From the NCBI GenBank assembly GCA_014218235.1, contig CM024760.1, positions 64,544,961-64,608,960 on the forward strand: a stretch of 64,000 nt of DNA, written 5' to 3'. This document shows positions 22,924 through 33,448 of this stretch, in pieces. The position numbers and the translations under genes were made by a program. The notes under the pieces were generated by a model. It did no database searches and was not told the origin of the DNA. It worked only from the letters and a program-made list of their open reading frames with translations. Source of the stretch: Colocasia esculenta (Eukaryota; Streptophyta; Magnoliopsida; Alismatales; Araceae). How positions within the stretch are numbered: the first letter of the stretch is position 1; each line of letters starts with the position of its first letter.

Positions 22924-24988
22924 GAGAAAGAGAGGAGTTCAGAGTGGAGAAGAATTTGGAAAGAAGAAGAAAAGCACGAGGAGGAAAAAAGAACCAGGAG
23001 GGGCAGAATCTGGGTCTGGCGCCCTAGAGAAGAAGGGTTTGGTGGAGAAGGAAGGAGGAGGGAGTTTTGGAAGTGGAAAGGGAGGAAAGGGTCGTGGGTT
23101 CTGTTTTAATGAGTGGGAAGAATTTTCAAGGTCAGGGACCCACAAAATCCAACCCTAAAGAGACGACCATTGGGCTTCCAAAACAGGTCCTCCTGCCGGC
23201 TGTCGACAGATGCAGAGGTATTTGTCGACAGGCGCACATGGAAACTGTGCCAGATGGGAATTTTGACAGAAATTTTTATGGCAATGAGCGTCGAAGATGT
23301 AGATGACATGTAAAAGAGGTATGTACACATTTTAAACTGTCATTCCCACTAATATTAAGACAAGTCAAAATCATCAATGGTTTAAAAACAATACTCTAGG
23401 AGTCTATGGTGGAACATTAAGAGGACATCGTATCAAAACTTATGAAAATAAGATAACCCCTTTGAATAAAAACCATTGTAGAAAAACATAATTCCAAGTG
23501 GGTGATGTTCAAATGGTTTATGAAAAAGATGTCTTCATGAGTAGATAACCACAAACATCAAGGAACCCGAGATTAATCAAACATTGGAGGCTTCACACTA
23601 TTTCAATTTTGATTTATTTAGAGGAAAATGCAATGGGAAAAGTGGTAAGTAGGATCACTAACACCTTTTGACGTGAAGATAGACATGTGAAGTGCCCGTA
23701 CCCCCAGTTACTCAGCGGGAGTGACCATTATACCATTCTACAGAGATAATGAGTAAGCTATTTGATGCGAGGGCAGATATTTCTGCTGCCCATGTCCCCG
23801 GTTACTCAACAATACACATCATTGCTCTATCTTTATCCCATTATTAACTTTTGATTGTAAGAAATAGGTAGCTTTTCTCCCCTTTTCTTGTTGTTTTTTT
23901 GTGTTTGAAAATCGAGGTCAAAGAATGTGTATGGTAACAATTAATGCAAAGCATAAAATTCAATAACCATAGGACTTATCAAGGCACTTGAGAATAATGT
24001 TTGTCGTCAAGGGAGTTATTCAAGTGAGTTAGGTTAGACCCATTAGATTTGTCCAATGTACTCCGAATGATACAACCTAGACTCATACAAGAATAGTAGG
24101 TCAAAATCATTGGGATTGAGTCAATATCTTTAATATAATGTGTACATGAAAGATTAAAAGCATACATAAATACCCAAGTTACACCGTACATTAAAGGTAT
24201 GGACCTGCTCATAAAGACTGGTGAGAAAGAATAGGGAATTGCTTGAAAAATATGTATCTGTCGACAACTGATGTGAACCTATCGATAGATATACACAGTT
24301 GAAGACTTCTGGGTTCAAATAGATCATGGCTGTCGACAGATGGGTTTCAGCTATCGACAGATGCACACAGACAGAAGATATTGAGTTCGGGGAGATCTGA
24401 AACTGTGCCTGTCTCTCAACAAATGGATTTGTGCCTGTCGACAGAGGCACACAGGGTTCAAGATCTGGGTTCTGTGGAGGCAGGGCTGTCGACAGGATGG
24501 ATTAGGGCTGTCGACAGGAACATGTACAAATTGGATTTAAGGCTAGGATGAGAGAAAAAAATGGAACTCCATGCTAGGGAAATTTATGAATGTGAAAATT
24601 GAAGATTTTCCCTCAAGAATTTATTCATCTAACTTGAACTTGCTCCCCCATAGTGTATGCATGCGAGGATCCAACATTCAAGCAATTCAAATCAAGTTTT
24701 CACATGTATAACAAGTATTTGCACATCAGTTCAAGAGAAAGTACATACCATCACAAAGATCCATTTGTTTGCAAAAGTAAATAGGCAAGGTGTAAAGAAC
24801 CCATATACCTTATTTGAATTGAATGACCTTTATGTGCAACTTGACTATGGATACATGGCGGAGAATATTTTCTCACGCATAATAATAGTTTCCAAACAAG
24901 CATAACTTGTTTTTCCACAGTTTACCATTTGATATACCTCATAGTCAGTGCACACAAAGAACATACACTTCAAGATTTGGTATGGGCT
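22924..24988 (-). other. Pol to env-like spacer of element 1
   Basis: About 2 kb without a gene. On the sense strand it lies between the pol stop and the env-like ATG. It holds at least five palindrome pairs (listed separately). CTATGGGGGAGC near 24650 is another polypurine-like run. The short open frames show no family resemblance. Confidence 0.6.
23202..24515. promoter_or_regulatory. Palindrome pairs in the leader of the env-like ORF, element 1
   Basis: Core starts: 23202/23224 (22 bp), 24260/24281 (21), 24332/24353 (21), 24415/24437 (22; first copy degenerate) and 24488/24510 (22). Best copies read CTGTCGACAG. The nearest pair is about 280 bp upstream of the env-like ATG. As each copy is self-complementary, a pair can also form a hairpin of about 10 bp with an 11-12 nt loop. 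Function not known. Confidence 0.55.
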
Positions 24989-27900
24989 TCATTGCATTTT
25001 GCACAATCCCAATTCTCTTCTCAATGTTGTGAATCTATCCTCAGCCAATGGTTTTGTGAAAATGTCAGCCAATTTCTTATCAGTGGGTATGAAGCTAAGC
25101 TCCAAAGAATTGTTGGCTACTTCATCTCTCAAGAAGTGATGTCGAATCTCAATGTGTTTTGTCCTAGAGTGTTGGACTGGGTTCTTTGAGAGATTGATGG
25201 CACTAGTGTTGTCACATAGGATAGGTGTACATCCAATGACAATGTTGTAACCACACAGTTGACTTTTGATCCACAACACTTGAGCAGTACAACTCCCTGC
25301 AGCAACATATTCTGCATCTGCAGTGGAGAGTGCAATCGAGTGTTGATTCTTAGATGCCCACGAAACCATGCAACCACCAAGAAATTGGCAATACCCACTA
25401 GTGCTCTTTCTGTCAATTTTACATCCAGCATAGTCAGCATCGGAATATGATATCAAATCAAAGCGACTTCCTTCTGGATACCAAAGACCCAAATCATACG
25501 TACCTGAGAGATATCTGAATATTATCTTAACTGCAACCAAATGACTTTCCTTTGGACTAGATTGATATCTAGCATAGAGGCAAACACTGAACTGTATATC
25601 CGGTCTACTTGCAGTAAGATAAAGGAGTGAGCCAATCATACCTCGGAATTGCATTGCATCTACCGGTTTACCTTTCTCATCATTTACAAGTTTAATGCTT
25701 GTGCTCATTGGGGTTGAGGCAGGTTTGGCTTGTTCAAATTGAAATCTTTTGAGAAGCTCCTTAAAATATTTTTCTTGATTAATGAAGAATCCATCTTCAT
25801 GTTGCTTTACCTGCAAACCAAGAAAGAATTGAATCTCCCCCATTAGACTCATCTCAAATTCACTGTGCATATGTTTTGAAAACTTCTCACACAGTGATGG
25901 GTTAGTGGAACCAAATATGATGTCATCCACATAAACTTGAACGACAATTATATGATTACGAACTTTCTTAGTAAAGAGTGTTTGGTCCACTTTACCTCTT
26001 GAGTAGTTTTTACTTACCAAGAAGTTGCTTAACCTGACATACCAAGCTCGAGGTGCCTGCTTCAAACTGTAAAGAGCTTTGTGCAACTTGTAAACATGGT
26101 TAGGCATTTCAAAATTTTCAAAACCAGGTGGTTGAGAAACATAGACTTCCTCTTTGATGTAGCCATTCAAGAAAGCAGTTTTAACATCCATTTGAAAAAG
26201 TTTGAACTTATTTGAGCATGCATATGTCAACAAAATTCTAACTGCTTCAAGTCTAGCTACAGGAGCAAAGGATTCTTCAAAGTCTACACCAAATTCTTGA
26301 TTGTATCCTTTTGCTACCAGTCTAGCCTTATTTCTCACCACTTTACCCTCTTCAATTAGCTTATTCCTAAATACCCATCTAGTGCCTACAACAGAAATCT
26401 CAGGGGTTCTAGGAACTAAACTCCAAACATTGTTTCTTTGAAATTGACCAAGTTCCTCATGCATAGAATCAATCCATGAGTTTTCTTTTAGAGCTTCTTC
26501 AACATTTTTAGGTTCCACTTGAGAGACAAAAGCTAAATGATCATGTTCAACTATTTACCTAACCTGAGACCTAGTTTGAACTTTATCATTTACATTCCCT
26601 ATCACATTCTCAAGTGGGTGATCTTTGGAATACCTCACATTGGTGATTGTTGAAGGACCAGGCTGATCTTGGTCTTGTGAAAGTTGTTCTTGAGGAGGGC
26701 TTGCTTGAGGGGGTTCACCTTGAGGTTCTTCCTCTTGTGGATCTTCATTAGGCTCATCATCTCCCTTTTTGAAAAGGATTTGATGGTCATCATCATCGTA
26801 CTTACGAAAATATCCACTTTTAGTTTTTAGTGCTCCATGAGAATCTCTTTTTGCTTTTCCTTGTTGTTGTTCTTGAAGAATTGTTCCATCATTTCCATCT
26901 TGAGTCCTATGAAGAATTGAATTGTTAGTTTTTGCATGATGCTCATCAAAGACAACATGTGGAGTTTCTTCCACAATTTTATTCTTATTGTTAAACACCC
27001 TATATGCTCTAGAGTGTTCTGAGTATCCAAGAAAAATACCATCATCACTTTTGGCTTCAAACTTATCCAAATCAACTTTATCATTGTTATGAATAAACAC
27101 TTTTGAGCCAAAAACCCTGAAGTACCCAATACTGGGTTTCTTACCTTTTAACAGTTCATAGGGAGTTTTCTTCATCACAGGTCTTACCATGGCTCTATTG
27201 AGAATATAGCAAGAGGTGTTCACCGCTTCTGCCCAAAAGCTCCTTGAGAGTTGACTTTCGATCAGAAGAGTGAGAGCCATTTCCACCAGGGTCCTGTTCT
27301 TTCTCTCCACTACGCCATTTTGTTCCGGAGTCCTTGGAGAGGAAAACAAGTGTTCTAACCTGTGGAGCCTGCAAAAATCAGAAAAAGAGTTGTTATCAAA
27401 CTCTCCCCCGTGATCAGTGCGGATTGAGCATATCTTATGAACATTTCCACGCTCAATCTTCATAAAGAAATCTTCAAAGACTTTAAGTGCTTCATTTTTG
27501 TGTGCCAAGAATTTGACCCAAGTGAACCTAGAAAAGTCATCCACAATGACAAAACAAAACCGTTTGCCATTGAGACTTAGAGTTCTAGTAGGTCCAAAAA
27601 GGTCCATGTGCAACAGTTCATAAGGTTTAGAGGTGCTTACCAGTGCTTTTGATTTGAAGGATTTCCGGGGTTGTTTTCCCTGTGCACATGCATCAAAAAA
27701 ACTTTCATTCTCATTGAAAAAAATTTCAGGAAGTCCACTTACCAATTTCTGCTTCATAATCTTGTGCAAGACATTGTAGCTTGCATGGCCAAGCCTACGA
27801 TGCCACAAAGTAAGCTCCTCCTATTTATTTGAAACAAGACACAAATTTTCATTTTCTAGGTCATCCAAATCAACTAAATAAATGTTGTTCACCCTTTTTC

Positions 27901-28234
27901 CAGAAAATTTAAGACGTCTTGTTTCCTTATCAGCAATTTGACATAAACTTGATTCGAAAATAACTTTATGACCTTTATCACACAGTTGGCTTATGCTAAG
28001 CATATTGTGATTAAGACCATCAACTAACAGAACATTGTCTATTGAGTTAGAGGCATACTTACCAACCTTACCTGAGCCAATGATCTGACCTTTATTGTTA
28101 CCCCCGAAGACAACTTGACTTCCGTCTTTTTCCACCAGCCAACAAAATTTGTCTTTGTCGCCCGTCATGTGCCTCGAACAGCCACTATCTAAGTACCATT
28201 TGTTTTGATTTTGGGCTGCTAGGCATTCCATCAT
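24989..28234 (-). pseudogene. Copia pol of element 1 (PR-IN-RT-RH)
   Basis: One reading frame runs from 28234 to the stop at 24989, broken only by two nonsense codons (near 27821 and 26555). Order on the sense strand: protease with the intact site WYLDSGCSRHMTG; GAG-pre-integrase with WHRRLGHASYNVL; integrase core with HMDLFGPTRTL, IRTDHGGEF and a PEQNGVVERKNRTL motif; an acidic linker rich in Glu/Pro/Gln; then reverse transcriptase with GTRWVFRNKL, MDVKTAFLNGYI and the catalytic YVDDIIFGS; and RNase H with YSDADYAGCK, STADAEYVA and a terminal ADIFTKPL stretch. All catalytic motifs I can see are intact. It makes cDNA and integrates it in active relatives. This copy would need readthrough or repair, so it is dead in cis. 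Confidence 0.9.
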
Positions 28235-28259
28235 ATATGGATCAGATAAGAGGTTTTCG

Positions 28260-30242
28260 TACCCAAATTACTTTGGGTCCCAATGTATCATTCATGTCAA
28301 AAAGTAAATGCTTCGAAATCCAAATTTGTTTAAGTTTTAGTTTGTTTGAATTATTCCAGCAATGACTTTCATTGTGGCCAAGTTTCTTACACATATTGCA
28401 TGATGGAGATTTTCATAAAACATTTGTTTTGTTATTTTCTTGTACATTCAATTGCCTTTTTCTTTTATGTTGTCTGGAAGGCTGTCCCTTGGTAGCATTC
28501 TTCCAGTCCTGTCGACAGCTTTCATTGAGCCTGTTGACAGATTGCTTATTCTTTTGAGCACTTGAGAGCTTTTGTTTAGGTTGTTGTTGCTTACTCTTAG
28601 CTTGATTTTTGTTGTTCTTAGAAGGGACTTGTTTGCTTGTGCTTGGGTTAGAATCAACAAAAGAGGTTATCAAGGTTTCACCAATTTTCTTTTGTTTTAC
28701 ACGTTGAAATCCAATCACATGCTTTGCAACAAAGGTATTTGATCCTAAGATAGCATCAAGATTTTGTTTTCCTTTTACAAATCTTGTAAGATCTTTAGAT
28801 TTTCCTTTTAGACCTTTTTCAGCTTGTTCCAACTTTTTCTTAATCTCATGATGTTCATTTTGAAGAGTTTCAAGGGAAATGATTAGGCTTTGTTTTTCTT
28901 TTTCACTCTCTTGCAATTTAACTTTTATGCAATCCATTTCTTCATTATGACATTCCTCATCAATTTTCATCATTTGAATTTTTTTATTTAGGACTTCAAT
29001 CTGTTCATCATTGGGTGTGCTATGAACAAGAGAGTTGATCTTCTTTTCCAGTGCTTTATTTTCAGACTTGAATTCACAAAATGTTTCAAATAAGATAGTG
29101 TATGCTTCTTCCCATTTATCAACAGTATAGCTTTCAAAGTAAGAATTTACCTCATTTGAGTCGTCACTTCTTGCCATTAAGCATTGAATCTCTTCATCTC
29201 CAGAGGCTTCTTGTGCGTCCTCATCTTCGTCTTCATCACTCCAAGTTGCCAACATGGCTTTGTCTTTCTTGAAGGTGAACTTATCCTTCTTCAGTTTCCT
29301 CTTGAGCTTCGGGCATTCTCGTCTCATATGCCCTTGTTTCTTGCACTCATAGCATACAATGTCAGATTTTCTGTTAGACTCAAATTTATTTGAGAAATCT
29401 TTTTTTTTGAAAGGATTTGGAGTTACCTGAGCCTTTCCTTTTGAACTTAAGGAATTTTTTAACTGTCTAGTGAGCATTGCCATTTCATCGCTCTCACTAT
29501 CACTAGACGTTCTTTCTTCATCACTTTTCTATTGAACATCCTTTTTGGAACTTGAAGATGTTTTTTTTGAAGCTTTTAGAGCAATTGACTTCCTTGGGTT
29601 CTCTTCAATTTCTTTTCTTTTTACATTTATTTCATATGTCATCAGGGAACCAATTAATTCATCCAGTTTCATTTTTGAGAGATCTTTAGAATCCTCAATG
29701 ACAGTGGCCTTAGTATTCCATGAAGATGGAAGAGACCGAAGTATCTTCCTAACTAAGTCACTCTCTGAGTATTCTTTCTTAAGACCTTTCAACCCGTTGA
29801 TTATTAACATGAATCTAGCAAACATATCTGATATGGTTTCATCATTTTTCATTTTAAACATTTCATATTCAGATATTAAGATGTTTACTTTGGTTTCCCT
29901 TACCTCCGACGTACCTTCTTAGATGAGTTCAAGCTTCTCCCACATCTCTTTTGCTGAAGTGCATGTGGAGACTCTTGAATAATCCTTGGGGTGCACAACA
30001 CACTGCATCATGTTCAGTGCGCTCCAGTTGACAGTTCCCATAGCAACTTGGTCCTTTGTCCACGTATCTTCATCCTCGGGCAGCACATACGCTCCTTTGT
30101 GGACAATTTTCCAAAGCTCATAATTTTGAGCTCTCAGAAACACCTGCATACGATTTTTCCAATAAGGATAATCAGTGCCATCAAAGAAGGGTGGCCTGGT
30201 CACTAAATGTCCCTCGGCCATATACCCCTTGTTAGATTCCAT
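28260..30242 (-). pseudogene. Copia gag of element 1 with two zinc knuckles
   Basis: Starts at ATG 30242 (MESNKGYMAEGHL), 61 bp after the primer site. In one frame it reads through three stop codons (29919-29921, near 29529 and near 28413). The capsid part has the DYPYWKNRMQVFL motif typical of Copia Gag and the Retrotran_gag segment IRSLP/SMKLDELIGSL type. The first zinc knuckle CYECKKQGHMRREC is followed by a long Lys/Glu-rich coiled-coil region, and a second knuckle CNMCKKLGHNESHC lies after the third stop. The frame ends after GPKVIWVRKPLI. Protease is in a different frame, so a frame change is needed between gag and pol. A palindrome pair (28511/28533) lies in its 3' part. Gag would form virus-like particles; this copy is broken. 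Confidence 0.85.
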
Positions 30243-30303
30243 GAGATCGAGAATCTCCTGATCGTAAGATCAAACAATTAAGACAGTAAATTGGAGGAAC
30301 CTC

Positions 30304-30315
30304 GCTCTGATACCA
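30304..30315 (-). promoter_or_regulatory. Primer-binding site (initiator tRNA-Met), element 1
   Basis: The minus strand reads TGGTATCAGAGC, two bases after the end of the 5' LTR. This is the usual minus-strand primer site of plant Copia elements. Confidence 0.95.
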
Positions 30316-30317
30316 AT

Positions 30318-31538
30318 TGAAAGATATGCGGAATTATATAATAGGGTAATCTAGAAGGGGGGGTTGAATAGATTACTGTAAACTAGAACCAACATTGCCT
30401 TCTTTTCAATGGAAACATAGACTTCTTGAAATCTTAACCAGATTCAGGATTAGTTCGACTTGCAATTAGTGTGATTGTTGTGAGCATAACATGAACAGCC
30501 TATGTAATGTGTGTAGAATCAGCGTGCCTACCAACCACCTATCGTGAAATCGTTCAAACCACAGTACATGAAGATTTAAAGTGGTTCGGAGTACACAACT
30601 TGTCTATCCTACATCCACGGTCCACACACACACGCAGAAGGACTGCTTATGAGCGAGTTCAAACCACTACAACACACACACTTACGTTGTCTGATGTTAA
30701 CACACGATCAGAAAAACATGACCCATGTGAATCAAGCACAAGAGACACTTGACCCACCAACACACACACTGAGTATGAAAAACAGAGACAGAGAAGAGTT
30801 CAGAGTTGTAGAATCAAATCCTAAGATGGAACTCTTCAAGATGGTCGTTCAGATGTGCTTCAAACTTCGTCTTGACAGGTATCAGTTGATGGAGAAGCTT
30901 GAATCATAGACGAACCGGCTTCAACTTCATTCAGAAGATTGTTCTTCTATGTTCTGGACGGAGTGCTGAAGCAGAGCAGTAGGGAGAGACTTTTCTCTTG
31001 AGATTTTTCTAGGGTTTGATATGGTAGCTGCTTTCTGTACGAAAATCTCTTCAAAACGTTCCTTATATATGGGTGTTTAAGTATGGAGAGTCGTGGTAGA
31101 AGGAAACACCCATATATGAAACATATGCAAATTGTGAAACTGAGATCTTCTCTTCGTCTATCGACAACAAACTATGCATCTGTCGACAGGTGCTGACAGG
31201 TATGCAAAATCCAGAAGACTGGCCTTGCGGGAAACAATTTCCTGTGTGTATCTGTCGACAGGAAATTTAGATCTGTTGACAGGGACTTGTGGGTCTGTCG
31301 ACAGGCACTTGTTGAATGTGACTTTCATGAGTTTTTGCTCTGGAATTTGGTACATTGTCTTGCCTACACTCACACCTACATTTAAGAGCATTATTAGTGA
31401 GATATAAAGAACATTTAGACAATCACTTTAGATGTTCTTTCTTAATTATCCTTTGCTTGATCATGTTTCAATTATGCTCATAACATCAATTTGGATTGTG
31501 CATCATCAAAAACAAACATAACACATGTAAACCCAACA
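30318..31538 (-). repeat. 5' LTR of Sirevirus-like element 1 (1221 bp)
   Basis: It matches 20135-21409 and ends (plus strand) in ACCCAACA. The sense-strand TATA box is at about 31062-31070. It is 54 bp shorter than the other LTR because a segment between two palindrome copies is missing, leaving the cores at 31254, 31275 and 31297 as a triplet. Confidence 0.92.
31160..31302. promoter_or_regulatory. GTCGAC-type palindromes in the 5' LTR of element 1
   Basis: Core starts 31160/31182 (22 bp), then 31254/31275/31297 (21 and 22 bp). Cores are ATCGAC, GTCGAC, GTCGAC, GTTGAC and GTCGAC. They lie 90-240 bp upstream of the TATA box on the sense strand. Confidence 0.6.
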
Positions 31539-31543
31539 AAGTA

Positions 31544-31619
31544 TACTAATGGGTAACTGGTATCTTGGATCTTGGGTCAATACACAAATGCCGGAGAGCT
31601 TAAGGGTGGGCATGATATT
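31544..31619. other. Host DNA between the two Sirevirus-like insertions
   Basis: Only this short segment of pre-insertion DNA separates the duplication of element 1 from that of element 2. No feature seen. Confidence 0.7.
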
Positions 31620-31848
31620 ATAAGTGTTGGGTTGAATGCATATTCATATCATTTCCCTCCTATTTTGATGATGACAAGAGGTAATTTTAAAGCAATTCAA
31701 TTGAAACATGTCAAAAACATCATACCTGAAATCAATATTCAAAAAGCATATTTCAAATCACATTTATCATTGATGTTCATGATAAATCATTTAACTAATG
31801 ATATATGTGTTTAATTTTCAGGTACAAACATTTTTATGCAAAAGATGT

Positions 31849-32162
31849 GTCGACACACCCATCAATGGTGTCGACACAACAACATAGATTCAAAGGCAAA
31901 ATGTGTAAAAATGTTGAGACTGTGTCGACACGAGTCAAGAGTGTGTCGACACGAGTTGCAGTTTTTCAAAAATCAGTCCACCCAGGTCGACACACTCTCA
32001 GAGCAGGTCGACACTAGACCCAGTTCCCAGAACAGCCAGTTTGAAGAATTGGGACAGCATGTCGACACACTCCCAGAGCAGGTCGACACGGGACCTTCTT
32101 CCCAGAACAGCATTTTCCATAATTTGGACAGTGTGTCGACACCACCACCAGGGCAGGTCGAC
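31849..32162. promoter_or_regulatory. Five GTCGAC palindrome pairs in U3 of element 2
   Basis: Exact GTCGAC cores start at 31849/31870, 31924/31945, 31986/32007, 32061/32082 and 32135/32157. In-pair spacing is 21, 21, 21, 21 and 22 bp, and pair-to-pair steps are 75, 62, 75 and 74 bp. Part is a 75-bp tandem duplication (shared words CAGAGCAGGTCGACAC and CCAGAACAGC), but the first two pairs have different context. The last core lies 120 bp upstream of the TATA box. The 3' LTR has the same set starting at 43422. It looks like an array of binding sites two helical turns apart; the binding factor is unknown. Confidence 0.65.
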
Positions 32163-32281
32163 ACACTACGGGAAGTTTTCATCTTAAAGTGGATGGGTGC
32201 CATGTGTCAGCCCAGGCCGATGGGAATCAACCTAGGATCGTGTGCCCTTATACCTAAAAGGTATCTTTGGACTCTTTTGGG

Positions 32282-32288
32282 TATAAAA
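32282..32288 (+). promoter_or_regulatory. LTR TATA box of element 2
   Basis: TATAAAA in the context GGGTATAAAAGGACC. Transcription should start near 32313, placing the palindrome pairs in U3 and the hairpin run in the transcribed leader. The 3' LTR copy is at 43855-43861. Confidence 0.75.
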
Positions 32289-32732
32289 GGACCTCTATTG
32301 GCCCTCCATCCACGTAAGAGAGACCCAACTGCCTCTCAGAGCCTCCTGAAAGTTCCCTGGCGGCTGCAAGAGGTTGTCTCCCTCCTCTGCTCTCTTGTGC
32401 TTCCAGAAGACCAATTCTCACCAATCCAAGTGTGAGAATTGGAGTGTGATCCCTGAAGAATCCTCAGAAGCATTCCAAGGAAGAAAATCCTGTAGAAGCC
32501 TTCGTTGGAGAAGAATTCAAGGAAGATCCAACAACTCCAAAGTGCAGAGCATCGGCGTTGGACTTCAAGATTGCAAGCTTCTTCCCAATCCAAGCTTCTA
32601 CAAGGGAGTACACTTGAAGAACGAAGCTATTTAATACAATTCACTGTACTTTTGTTCTTCTGAGATATCTTTTGAGATTATGCAAGTGCTTCTGCATATC
32701 TCTCATTAGTGTTCTCACTTTCGACTAGATCT

Positions 32733-33005
32733 ATTGCTAGAAGGTCTATGTCTTGAGTTGGTGTCTAGCAATCATTGTGTGAGCATTGAGCTCAAGTTTG
32801 TGAGCATTGTGCTCAGGTTGTTGTGAGCCGTCGTGCTCAGTTTGAGTTGTCTAACTCAAGGGTGTGTTGAGCAGTCTTGCTCAGTGTTCTAGAGTAGTCT
32901 TGCTCTAGAAGTTGTGTGAGTTGTAAGCTCTCCAGTGTTGGAGTTGTCAGGCTCCAGTGGGTGTGTTACCCAGTTGTGTTTAGTGAATCCTCACGGGTTG
33001 TGAGG
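32733..33005 (+). other. Run of about eleven short inverted repeats in the LTR leader (possible structured RNA)
   Basis: Successive stem-loops: ATTGCTAGA (32733) with TCTAGCAAT (32764) encloses the start; then TGAGC/GCTCA at 32780-32794, 32801-32815 and 32824-32839; TTGAGTT-GTCT-AACTCAA at 32842-32859; TGAGCA-GTCT-TGCTCA at 32868-32883; TTCTAGAG/CTCTAGAA at 32887-32910, also closing on GTCT; a weaker one at 32918-32930; CTCCA-GTGT-TGGAG at 32930-32943, overlapping TGGAG/CTCCA at 32939-32956; TGGGT/ACCCA at 32958-32972; CCTCAC/GTGAGG at 32989-33005. Stems differ in sequence but keep complementarity, and four-base GTCT or GTGT loops recur. The 3' LTR has the same run at about 44352-44583. It could serve dimerisation, packaging, translation or termination; all of that is inference. 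Confidence 0.5.
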
Positions 33006-33315
33006 GGTGGATGTAGGAATCATTGGGTGATTTCCGAACCACCTAAAAATCCTTGTGCACTTGTCTATCTGTGGTTTGATTTCATTATCCGTTAGATGCT
33101 TGCATAGGATCTTTTAAAGTTCACTTAAACAACTGTTTCACATCTATTTTTACCAACTCACTCTAATCTTATCAGATCTGTGACTTTTCACTGATAAAAT
33201 TGTCTCTGATTCTAAAGTGTTTTTAAAATTGCTTAAGCTTCCGCAAAAGTGGCCTAGATCTATTCATCCCCCCCCCTTCTAGATCTTTTCCACACATTCA
33301 CCTCGATCCTTCAAT

Positions 33316-33326
33316 TGGTATCAGAG
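33316..33326 (+). promoter_or_regulatory. Primer-binding site (initiator tRNA-Met), element 2
   Basis: TGGTATCAGAG, two bases after the LTR end, the same arrangement as in element 1. Confidence 0.95.
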
Positions 33327-33448
33327 AGGGTTTACATCGATCTGATTTGATCTGAGCAGTTTTTGTTTCTGAGTGTGGTGTGTTTGATTGTTTACTCGTT
33401 TGCTTGTTTGCTTGCTTAGTTCTTTCTCTGTGCAATTTCTTTAGAGTC

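Larger units (their letters stand above)
20130..31543 (-). mobile_element. Complete Sirevirus-like Copia retrotransposon (element 1)
   Basis: The element (20135-31538) is bounded by the target duplication AAGTA (20130-20134 and 31539-31543). On the minus strand the order is 5' LTR, initiator-methionine primer site, gag with two zinc knuckles, pol (protease, integrase, reverse transcriptase, RNase H), a long spacer, an extra env-like ORF, polypurine tract and 3' LTR. A Copia pol order plus an extra downstream ORF is the signature of the Sirevirus (SIRE/Maximus) lineage. All reading frames contain stops, so it is non-functional in cis. The LTRs differ at many sites and by a 50-odd-bp indel, so it is clearly older than element 2. 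Confidence 0.92.
31625..33313 (+). repeat. 5' LTR of Sirevirus-like element 2 (1689 bp)
   Basis: Begins TGTTGGGTTG and ends GATCCTTCA. U3 holds five palindrome pairs; the TATA box is at 32282-32288. The downstream leader contains a dense run of short inverted repeats (32733-33005) and a C9 run near 33270. The open frames with repeated VDT, RST or VST residues in U3 are products of the palindrome array, not genes. Confidence 0.93.

Noticed and set aside
31840..32170. Regularly spaced palindromic repeats resembling a CRISPR array
   Set aside because: The repeat core is only six to ten bases, the spacing alternates, and it lies in a plant LTR with a matching copy in the other LTR. There is no leader or cas gene.
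31572..32634. Plus-strand frames in the LTR with VDT or RST repeats (copies at 43205-44207)
   Set aside because: They lie in U3/R of an LTR, and their repeats are the palindrome array read in frame.
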